From Baffinella frigidus (taxonomy: Eukaryota > Cryptophyceae > Cryptomonadales > Baffinellaceae), in assembly GCA_026770585.1 (NCBI GenBank), contig MU646306.1, positions 1,436,115-1,453,196 of the forward strand: a stretch of 17,082 nucleotides of DNA, given 5' to 3'. The stretch's first letter is position 1, and each line of letters begins with the position of its first letter. The position numbers and the translations under genes are program-made. Below are positions 1 to 8,800 of the stretch, in pieces. The notes beneath the pieces are model-generated. The model saw only the letters and a program-made list of their open reading frames with translations, did no database searches and was not told where the DNA came from.

Positions 1-318
1 AAACCTGAACCCCAAACCCCCAAACCTAAACCTGGAACCCTAAATCCTAAACCCCGAAACCTAAATTATACACCCTAACCTCTAAACCCTAAATCCTAAA
101 CCCTGAAACCTGAATTTTACACCCTAAACTCTGAACCCTGAACCCTTAAAACCCAAAACCATGAATCCTAATCTCTGAACCAGAAACTCTGACTCTGAAT
201 CTGAACCATCAACCTTCAAGCTTAGGCCTTGAACCCTAAACCCCGACCCCTGAAACCAAGACCCTAAACCCTGAACCCTGAACCCCAAACCCCAAACCCT
301 AAATCCTGAAGCCTAAAT
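1..318. repeat. degenerate telomere-like array, CCCTAAA strand on +
   Basis: The stretch is a run of 7-8 base words such as CCCTAAA, CCCTGAA, CCCCAAA and CCTAAAT. Few consecutive units are perfect, so this is an old interstitial telomere-like array and not a live telomere cap. It ends abruptly about 120 bases before the kleisin start codon. Similar arrays recur in the window, several of them inside introns. Confidence 0.9.
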
Positions 319-440
319 CCTTTTGGCTGCGCCACAAGAGCGCTCCTCCCGCAGACCTCAGCCCTTCCGACGAACCGCGAGCCGATCGGGTTCTCAGAAC
401 AGCGAGCCTTTCGTAGCGCGGATCCGGGGCAGCTCTCGCC
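319..440 (+). promoter_or_regulatory. 5' flank of the kleisin-like gene
   Basis: This is a GC-rich, non-repetitive stretch of about 120 bases between the telomere-like array and the ATG at 441. I see no TATA box. It is the natural place for the promoter and 5' UTR, but this is inferred from position only. Confidence 0.3.
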
Positions 441-680
441 ATGTTCTACACCTCCGAGCTTGACTTAAAAGGCAAGGGACCGCTGGGCATGTACACTCCC
501 CATCCCTGCTTGCCGCGCATTGGTTTCTGGGACAAAGTGCCCCTGCTTGGCAAACCCTGGCTGACTGTGGGGCCCGACAGAGGGTCTGGCAGGCTTGCCA
601 CCAGCCTCAGAAGATCAACAAGAAGGCCGTGGAGGAGTTCGACTACGACTCTTCCTTCACCGAAAACACGATTTCAAAAA
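441..680 (+). CDS. probable kleisin (RAD21/REC8-type cohesin subunit), N-terminal exons
   Basis: Alpha-kleisins close the SMC1-SMC3 cohesin ring in the nucleus; their N-terminus binds SMC3. Exon 1 (441-488) begins MFYTSEL and ends KGKGPLG, matching the family start MFY..(x)..K(K/R)GPLG. Exon 2 (581-680) reads RVWQACH, then QKINKKAVEEFD, which aligns without a gap to the family segment (K/R)(I/V)W.AAH..KKL.K. Exon 2 ends at a good donor (A|GTGAGA at 681) in phase 1. The oddity is the first junction: homology requires GGC(488) joined to AGG(581). The acceptor GACAG is fine, but the intron would begin AT; the only nearby GT (491) is out of frame. This may be a non-canonical intron, a sequence error or a decaying gene. 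I could not find the next homologous exon (the part ending in GHLLLGVVRIY in relatives). Together with the short distance to the convergent gene (stop at 2833), this makes a truncated copy possible. Confidence 0.5.
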
Positions 681-1468
681 GTGAGAGAATTGTGAGGGGG
701 TGTGAGTTGAGGACAGCGAGAGAGAACAAGAAAAGGAAGGGAAAGGAAAAAAAGGTGGATGTGAAGAGGGTTCCCCCCATGTACGGAAGTCAGCAAAGTG
801 AGGGCGTCGGTTAATATGTGGGGGGGACATAGGTTCTTCGAGCTCCCAACATAGGCGGACTTTTTGGTGCTATGGTGCTTTTATTTACACTCACATCGAA
901 GGCCACATCCCACCTCACTCTTGAGGAGTTAGGAGTAATCTACGGGTGAGCTCCCCGGCCCAACCCATTCGGGCCCAACCGGACACCGGAATGTATCCTG
1001 TTGAAAGGCCGTGCTTCCTTTCGGGTCACATCAGGCCCCCCGTTGCAGAAGGATCGCAGCAGAAACCGGCTCAAGGGTATCCTCATCGGGCGTTTGAGTG
1101 CGTTGATTTCGTTGATTTCGTGCGGAAAATGATTTAAATGAAAGAAATTAGGTCCTTGCAGTTAGCCACTTTACAGAAACGTTTGAGCCATTCGACCCCA
1201 AATGTGGTCCACATTTGGCGTCTCTCTATTTTCATCTCCTCGTTGATCGCCGTTCCAAAGAAGCAGCCATGTTTCAGCTGCTTTCCGCAGCTCTCCCGGA
1301 CTTCTGCTCGTCCACCGGTGAAGACCGACACTGCCCTTCCCCCCCTGCCGCTCCATAAGGCATCCCCTTGGTGCGAGTGTGCGTCCAGGAGACGATTTAT
1401 CGAGCTGGAGGGGGATGTGTCAACTGAGTGTTGGCTGGCTGGGCTGGGCAGGTTGCTTGATCGGCCAG
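681..1468. other. no clear exon; intron or degraded sequence after the kleisin-like exon
   Basis: After the donor at 681 there is a purine-rich stretch (to about 770), then unremarkable sequence. Long open frames exist at 1134-1676 (-) and 1138-1638 (+), but they overlap in opposite directions and have no recognisable protein features. A perfect inverted repeat, CCAAATGTGG-T-CCACATTTGG, lies at 1199-1219. Nothing else is supported here. Confidence 0.5.
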
Positions 1469-1546
1469 GTGCAGATGAAGGCGCCGATCGCGCCCGAACA
1501 CGTACAGCAGCTGTCCAACTTCGCCCCGCCGGGCATCCCGCCGCAG
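1469..1546 (+). CDS. candidate internal exon, unknown protein
   Basis: The stretch is bounded by an acceptor (GGCCAG|GTG) and a donor (CCGCAG|GTACCG). It reads 26 codons in phase 0, beginning VQMKAPIAPEHVQQL and ending APPGIPPQ, with codon use like the real exons in the window. It could be a later exon of the kleisin-like gene, since kleisin middle regions are poorly conserved. However, the preceding recognised exon ends in phase 1, so at least one exon would be missing between them. I do not recognise the segment. Confidence 0.3.
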
Positions 1547-1830
1547 GTACCGCCGAAGCAACCTTGGAAATGATTTCGCTGGCAGCCCTGCGTGAATTTT
1601 CGGCGTCTGCATCTTGGGACACTTGGCGCTCAGCGTAGTGTCTGGTCCAGCAGCAGGATCGCCGCGGGGGCGCCATGCAAAGATTGCATTCTCTGGAAGC
1701 ACCCTTCGGGAGGGGATGTGCGGGAAGGAGCCCCCCCTGATTTTCTCCAGCGAAGGATCAACATTCCTCTAACCTAGAGCACGCACCCCTCAGGCGTTGG
1801 CTTCGGGAAGGTCTCGCGCGCCGAACGCCA
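1547..1830. other. no feature seen
   Basis: This is non-repetitive GC-rich DNA between the candidate exon and the C-rich tandem repeats. I found no exon with both a plausible splice boundary and protein-like content. Confidence 0.4.
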
Positions 1831-2170
1831 TGCCGGGCAACTGCCCTGTCTTCGAGATGTACCACCCTCCACCCAGCCCAAGCCACTGAGCTCAACCCCA
1901 ACATATGAGATCAACACCAACTCTCGAATCATCATCAACCCGGGCAGCTGCCCTGTCTACCCCAGAACCCACCCCCCAGAACCCACCCCCCAGAACCCAC
2001 CCCAGCCTCTGATCTCAACTCCACATGTGAGCTCAACACCAACTCTCGCATCATCATCAACCCCCGACTGTGAGGTCAACTTGAGCCTCGCAGCGGCACC
2101 CCAGCATCTGCGCCTCAACCCCAGCATCTCAGCCTCAACCCCAGCATCGGAGCCTGCACCCTCAAGCCAC
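1831..2170. repeat. C-rich compound tandem and direct repeats
   Basis: Several short repeats are interleaved. A roughly 55-base segment at about 1886-1936, with words such as CTCAACCCCAACAT and ATCAACACCAACTCTCG, recurs at about 1999-2062. CAGAACCCACCCC is repeated three times at about 1963-2004. CAGCATCTC/GCGCCTCAACCC recurs about every 21 bases at 2103-2162. GGGCA(A/G)CTGCCCTGTCT occurs at 1834 and 1941. An open frame through this region (2027-2383) only reflects the stop-poor repeat composition. Confidence 0.75.
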
Positions 2171-2618
2171 CACCGGCGCGCCCAAACCCATGCCCTCGAC
2201 CCTCAACAGTTATCGGCCTTCCATACAGTTACGATAAATGCCAATAACCCCGACAAGTTATTACCCCCAGCCCATAACCCAACCCTACGTGAAGGCTCAC
2301 GCCTCAACCGAACACCCTACGCAGGTCCGCCATGTGCATCCCTAGCGACACCGGCGCTCGCCACTAGAGCGGCTCGTAGTTAGGTACATGCAGGCGCGTG
2401 AAATTATTTGGCGCCAGCTTCCGTCGTCCCAGAGACTCTCGCCGCAGATGCACAGGAGGAGGTGGCATTGTGGCGCGGACTCGCGGGGGGGGGTGGGGGC
2501 TCGCGGGAGGGGCGAGAGTGTGAGAGTGAAATGAGAGGCTGAGCTGCGCGGAGTCAGCGGCCTCGCGGCGTAGGGGGGGGTGGCTTCTCATTCACTCTTT
2601 TGACCTTCCTAACCGGCT
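2171..2618. other. no gene seen; G-run-rich stretch
   Basis: Homopolymer G runs occur near 2484-2500 and 2572-2580. I see no splice-bounded exon and no recognisable element. It separates the kleisin-like locus from the convergent tandem UBL gene. Confidence 0.4.
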
Positions 2619-2740
2619 ACAGGGGTACCTCGCTCATAAGAAAACGCCCCCCCCCCCCTAGGATCACCATAGGACCCTAGGCATGGCCCTACTGTAGGGT
2701 CCTAGGGGGGGACGGTTTCTTATGAGCGAGGTACCCCTGT
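2619..2740. mobile_element. palindromic MITE-like element, family 1 (copy A)
   Basis: The termini are inverted repeats: the left end starts ACAGGGGTACCTCGCTCATA and the right end is its reverse complement, ending ...GGTACCCCTGT, with arms of about 28 bases. The interior is C-run, CCTAGGACC/TACTGTAGG-type sequence, then G-run, so the whole element can fold back. There is no coding capacity. It lies about 90 bases beyond the stop codon of the tandem UBL gene, in its 3' flank or UTR. Relatives are at 4582-4701, 4698-4797, 5296-5435 and a single end at 10832-10860. Confidence 0.8.
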
Positions 2741-2832
2741 CACCGGGCCGGTTCATCCTTAAGAAGTGGTTCTGATGGACCAAGACATTTCCGAAGGGTG
2801 GATCTTCCTAACTGTTGGCGTGCGGCCTGCGA

Positions 2833-5800
2833 TTATTTGCCTCCTACGAGGTACTTCTTCTGGAGCGAAGAGAGCGTGTCTCGCACGGCCTTGAGGCGGC
2901 TTTCCAGCTCGCGCTTCTTCTCGTCCTGTTGAGGTGTTAGGGTTGAGTGTTTCGGGTTTACGATTTAGAAGCCGCAGGGCCCGGTCAGGATTGCAGCGTC
3001 GTTTGGCACACGGTATGACTACGTGTACGGTAGGTTCTTAATTTAGTACCAGAGGGTTGACTGAATCTCGCGTTTAGCCAACCCTCAGGTACACATTTAA
3101 GAACACAGACACCAACCGAGGCTCGACCAAGGGCGTTCTTAAAGCCCGGATATCCCTATCCCTCAAGTGGCCAGTAGGCTCATACAACCTTCCGTAGGGT
3201 CCTAGGACCTGCCTAGGACCTCTTGCCGGTCAAATTTGACCAGCTGGCCACTTAAGGGATATGACACTGTTGGGTCCTGCGAGGGGGTGGTGTCTTACAC
3301 TTGAGACACCCCTGTACACGTACAGGGTTGCCTCGCCCCCAAGGAGACACGCGTTCCCAGGACCCTACAGTAGGCGTATCTACGGTGGTCCTGGAGGAGT
3401 GTGCGGCTCTTTGTGAGCGACGTACCAATAGCGTGTGGGCGGGAGGCAACGGGAAGAGGGGGTATCTCGAATACCAGAACCCACACCCTCCCTGCAGCCC
3501 AGCAGCAGGCCTGCCCCTAAGAACCTACAGTGGTCCCAAGGGGGGTGGGCGGCTCCTTGCATTCAGATAACCCGTGCTGGTGAGGACGTCTTGCGAAATA
3601 TAATCTATTATGTGCTGGGACTATATTGAAACCAACATGTCCGCGATGTGTCTCCCCCGATAATGTTGTGGTCCTGTTCCTGGAAGGAGCCGCCCACCCC
3701 CCTTGGGACCACTGTAGGGTCGAGATAACCCGTGCTAGTGAGGTTCCTGAAGGGACATTGTTTCTGGGTGGAGGGGGCGGCAGCTCTGACCGCGAGGGAG
3801 GAGTGTGAGAGGTAGGAGGCGTTGTCGGACAGCCGATCCGAAACTTCGGCACACCTCCCGATTTCCAGGGAGAGCTCCACCCCTGCTTCCGCCAGGAGAT
3901 ACATCAGTTTTATCCGGGGAATCTCTCGGAATCTGGCAACGAAAATTACTACACAGATGCATTAATATTACTAGTAAGAACGAATCGTGTGGTAATTTTC
4001 GTTGCCAGATGGTAGGAGGCGTTGACGGACAAGCGATCCGAGACGTCCGCACACCGCCCGTTCTCCAGGGAAAGCTCCACCCCTGTCTTCGAAACATCTC
4101 AGTTGCGAGGACCGCGAGAGGAACGCCGTGTAGCCGGCCCGCCGCGGGACAGATGGACCCGCCTCGGGACCCACTCGGTGGGCGTCGAGGGTTTCGGATT
4201 TGAATTTGGGGCCGGATTCTGGGGTGTTACGTGACCAAATTCACACCAGAAAATCCTTGAAAGTTAATTATCTGTGTGCAAGTTTACGTTTGTTGAAAGG
4301 TCCGTAGTCTACCGTGTGGTGATCGGCCCAGAGACAGCTCCATCCCTATTTCAGCGAGGAGATACAGCAGTTTAGTGTGCGGAGCGACTCAATTTGAACC
4401 GCCGTTTATGCCATCTTAAGGGTGGTGACTCTCTTATGTTGCGATGTTAGCTTTGACATAGCTTTGATATATAAGAAAACCCGTCCCAAGATAGCAAAAA
4501 CACGGTTTAAACTGAGTCGCCCCGCACATGAAGTTGATCAGTTGCGAGGACCAAGCACGGAACGACGTGCGATACAGGGTTACAGGGGTACCTCGCTCAC
4601 AAGAAACTGCCCCCCCCACAGGACCACCGTAGGGCCCTAGGCATAGGCCTACTGTAGGGTCCTAGGGGGGGGGCAGTTTCTCATGAGCGAGGTACACCTG
4701 TACATCGCTCATAAGGAGGCGCACCCCCGTAGGACCCTACCTTAGGCCAATCTACCTATAGCCGGGGCTCGGCTCCTTATGAGCGAGGTACCCCGGTAGG
4801 CCCGCTGCCAGACAGATAGGCCCGCCGCGGGATAGACAGACCCGCCGTTTCTGAGGCGGGTTTCGCATCTGTGCCCGGCACCACCGAACCACGTGTCAGT
4901 CGTAAAACCCACGGAAAGTTCGATAGTTTCTCCTAGGGCATTGCCTAGGACCTCCTACCGTAGGCCAAAATCCTAGGACATTTTGGTCCTAGGAGCCCTA
5001 CGGCCTACGGTAGGTAGGTCCTACCTAAATCCGTAGGGAAACTACCGAACTTTCCGTGGGGTTCCCAATGAGTTTGCAGGGGCTCCTCGAAAACTGGGTC
5101 CGACACCGCTCGTGGGATGGTCCCACGTAGCTCAAAGCGTTCAACCAAACAAATCCTATCTACCCATGTAGAGAGAGTGTGAATACATCACACTACCAAT
5201 CACAACCAAGCACGGTGCTGCTCCCCGTTGTGCCACACACCACGTCGGTCTCGTCGGAGCCTTGAGATAAATGTACGAGCACCCTCACCTCCAGTACAGG
5301 GGTGACTCGGAATTACGGGCACGCACCGCCCTAGGGTCCTACTGTCATCGCCCTAGGGTCCTACAGTAGGCCTATGCCTAGGAGAATAGGACCACCCTAG
5401 GGGCGGTCCGTGTCTTTAATTTCGAGTACCCCTGTAGGCTCCTACAGCGTGCGAGTCGTGAATTTCGAGGTCCAGGACCATAGCCTCCTCAGGGGAGACA
5501 CATCGCGGACATGTTGGTTTCAATCTAGTCCCAGCACATAATAGATTATATTTCGCAAGACGTCCATCAAAAGAATTTCTGGTACAAACAACCCAGGTAT
5601 TTTAAACCCCTACAAGTGAGTTAAGCTCAGAAATGGCCCCACGTCCCACGCAACTCTGAAATAAAATCTATTGAAGACCGCGAAGAAATCAAGGGATCTC
5701 GGTGCAGGGCAGGGTCAGACCGTCGCCGAAACCGTGCTCGCACCGGCGCTGCACCGTGCCGAGCGACGTCTGCCACACCACGCCAGGTCATCAGTCGGAA

Positions 5801-8800
5801 ATTCATTTTACTACACGATCTACGAGTGTTTTTGTACCACGAAACAGGTTTAGCGCGAAACGTTGCGTTTGAAATTCTCGTCTGCCAGCCCAGCGAAGAA
5901 AGCGGGGGGTTAGCACACGAGCTTGCGTTCACGAGGCTCGGCTACATCGGGAGTGATGACCCGGCTGTCATCAGCCGCTGCACCATGCCGAGCGACGTCT
6001 GCCAGCCCACACCCGCACCCCGTGCGTCAGCTTATTAGGCTCCCTGTCGTGTATTGCCAACAACGTGCGAGCTTTCCGACGAAATGAACATAAATGCAGA
6101 AATACGAAAATAAGGTTATTTTTACGGCCCAGGGACGGCTGCATCGGGAGTGCTGGTCCCGTCTCCGAAGCCTGCTCGCACCGCCGCTGCACCGTGCCGA
6201 GCGACGTCTGCCACACCACGCCAGGTCATCAGTCGGAAATTCATTTTACCACACGATCTACGAGTGTTTTTGTTTCACGAAACATGTTTAGCGCGAAACG
6301 TTGCGTTTGAAATTCTCATTTGTGACCTGGCGTGGCCAGCGCCGCACCCCGCGTGTCAGAACAAGAGCTTGTTTTTACGAGGCTGGTTTGAGGTTCACGG
6401 TTTAAGGTTCCGGGTTTAGGGTTCAGGGTTTAGGGTTAAGGCGCAGGGACGGCTGTATCGAGGGAGCTGGTCCGGGCGACGGCATCAGATGACACCCGAT
6501 CTGACTTCAAACAGTTTTTTGCTGTTGTAGGCACGGTTTTGGTGCCATGGCAGATATGAGACGAGGCTCAAAAAAAAACACCCTCCCTTTCTACGACACA
6601 GCATAGTGGTCAAAAGCACATCATAATCCGGGTCAGAGCCTAAGCAGTGGGCAACCTCAAGGTCGGTGGCGGGTTTAGGTTTTGGGATTGGGGTTGTTTG
6701 CATGTACACCGGAATCAAATGTTAATTTTCTTTTAATTTGAAAAACTTGGGCAATGAAATGTACCACGATTAATGGTCTTTACATGTTGTATTAAAGCAG
6801 TCGTGTATAAATTTTCTTTTGGATTTAAAAACGTTCCCATATAAAATCCGGGCGAGAGCCCGCAGAGTAGGCTACCTCAAGGTTCGCACCTGACGCTAAC
6901 CCTAAATCCTACACCCTAATTCCTAAACCCCAAAACCTGAAACCTAAACAGTAAACCCCTACACCCTCATCCCTAAACTCCAAAACCTGAAACCTGAAAC
7001 CCAACCATCCGGGCAAAGTTCGAGGACCTCAAGGTCTTGGACAAACACAGTTCACGCCTGGAAAAGAACAACCCCCAACCCCACACCCTCATCACGCAAC
7101 CCTCAACGGCGACCTCGAGTGTGAGGAGTTCGGCAGCCAACTCGCGGATGAGGGACTCCTCGTCGAGTGCGCGGTGCTGCCCCTCCTGCAGCATCAGAAT
7201 CTGCTGGAGGGTTGAGGGTTTAGAGCCACAGGGGGAGAGATAACAGAGCGTTTAATTCGGATCGAAACCAATACGGTCAACGTGTCAGGGGGGGAGCGTG
7301 AGTACTAACATGTTTTGCGCGCGGGCGAGGGGTTGCGAAAGGAGTATTGAAGGGGGGGGGGGGGGCTCCTCTTTCAGCACCAACACCGCACCACAGTCTG
7401 TTTTTTTGAAAAGCGGCCTACTGGAGGGCGGGCGGTCACTGTACCCTCTGATCAAATGCACCAGGGTGGGGAGTGTGAACACCACGTTTGTTGCGAGCAG
7501 GCGAGGGGTTGCGGGAGGAGAGTTGAAGGGGGTTGTGGTGCATCCCATGGAGTTTCAGGACCTGTCGCGCCACATGGGGGGGGGGGGTCGGGCAGTCACC
7601 GTACCTGCTTAACAGACACATCATGTGGAACCGCACGCTCCTACATGTGACAGAGTGTTTATATTCCACGCCAGGGGAGTGCGTGGGAATTTCAAACGCA
7701 TCGTTTCGCGCTAAACGAGTTTCGTGGAGGGGTGGCTGCAGTCTCACCTACGCTACATCTGAGGGGAGGCAATCGCAAAAGTCAACCCACCCCGGGCGCA
7801 CTCAACTTTTGGCGAAATCCTGGGATTCCAGGATTTTTGATTGCCCACCATCACGTCCAAAGTAGGACTTCAGCCACACCGTGTTCGAAAAATCACCACG
7901 TGGCATCGCGCACCTCTAGATGTGAGATTATTATTATCATTATTATTATTATTATTATTTTATGATCATTCGTCGGCAGGCTGGCAAGTTCTTGACACAA
8001 TACACGAGAGGGAACTGAACGCGCAGCGGGCTGAGCCCCGCTGCTCGGTTGAAGGGGGCGGACGCACCATCTTGGTTCCTTTGGGCAACGCCCGCAGCAT
8101 CCATGGCCAGAGACGGTTGTTGACAGGGTGAATTTGGTGTCACTCAGGGGGGGGGGTGGACGCACCATCTTGGCTCCCTTGGTCACGCCCGCAGCATCCA
8201 AAGCCTGCCACACAGTCCGAATCCACGCAGTGAGCAACCGTCTCCGCGACGCGCGTTCCACAGGGTGTGCTCGAAAATATGATAACACACCGCCGTAGGA
8301 CGATATGGTGGAACAGGGCACCTAGGAGCGTACGACCGCCCTGAGATCTACATTTCTCAACAGTCGTGGGAGTCTCTGCGTATATTATACGAGTCGTAGG
8401 AACTCCACCGATTGGTAGCATTCGGCAACCTTAACCGGGGAAACCTATTTTTTTTTAGTTTGATGGCAAGGAAAATTACTACACAATTCGTTCTTATTAG
8501 TAATATTAAAGCATTTATGTAGTAATTTTCCTTGCCATCAAACTAAAGAAAAATAGGGTTCCCCGGATAAAACCGTCTCTGGCCGTGGAGGCTGCGGGCG
8601 TTGCCCAAGTGAGCCAAGATGGTGCGTTCGCCAATGGTGTGTTGCGGTCAGGAGTCCTGGCTCTGTCTCACTTAGATTGGGCTCCTCATTTCAGGAGGCC
8701 GGAAGTTGATTTCTCCCCGTCAACTTTTGGCGTGCAAACTAAGAAAACGCGGAGCCCGATTTAACAGAGACATAGCTAGGAGTCTGGCAGGTTTCTGTAA

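Larger units (their letters stand above)
2926..7113 (-). other. 4.2-kb last intron of the tandem UBL gene, filled with repeats
   Basis: The donor is GAG|GTCGCC at 7113 and the acceptor CCTCAACAG|GAC at 2926. A telomere-like stretch (TGTTAGGGTTGAGTG on +) lies just inside the acceptor. The rest is almost wholly nested palindromes, direct repeats and two further telomere-like arrays, listed separately. I found no protein-coding exon inside it that survives inspection. Confidence 0.7.
8055..8632. repeat. large inverted repeat made of broken exon copies
   Basis: Arms of about 60 bases at 8055-8117 and 8571-8632 are near-perfect inverses (GACGCACCATCTTGG ... GCCAGAGACGGTT). Both arms contain a copy of exon 4 of the tandem UBL gene (true exon 8166-8204). 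Compared with the true exon (GCGGGCGTGACCAAGGGAGC), both copies read GCGGGCGTTGCCCAA and carry one extra base, so they are out of frame. They also lack the exon's acceptor. The intervening 453 bases hold the true exon and the hairpin element at 8435-8566. Confidence 0.75.

Noticed and set aside
1-318. True chromosome end
   Set aside because: The units are heavily degenerate and mixed, and similar arrays are scattered through introns, so an interstitial array is the simpler reading.
5690-6480. CRISPR-like spaced repeats
   Set aside because: Repeat length, spacing and divergence do not fit a CRISPR array, and the genome is eukaryotic.
6595-6665. tRNA-like words (AGTGGTCAAAAGCAC, GGGTCAGAGCC)
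   Set aside because: No cloverleaf could be drawn: there is no T-arm GTTCGAATC-type sequence and no acceptor stem in register. The segment is part of a direct repeat.
7005-7075. Plus-strand exon-like stretch containing KFEDLKVLDKHSSRLEK after a CCCTAAA-type array
   Set aside because: It lies in an intron of the opposite-strand gene, lacks a clear acceptor and donor pair and has no partner exons. Kept only as a weak possibility.
8739-8783. Minus-strand reading TPSYVSVKSGSAFS then stop, as the last exon of the tandem UBL gene
   Set aside because: It resembles the end of a UBL, but the exon at 8166-8204 (LDAAGVTKGAKM) followed by 7200-7114 (ILMLQEG) completes the fold in frame with standard splice sites and leads to a good terminal exon.
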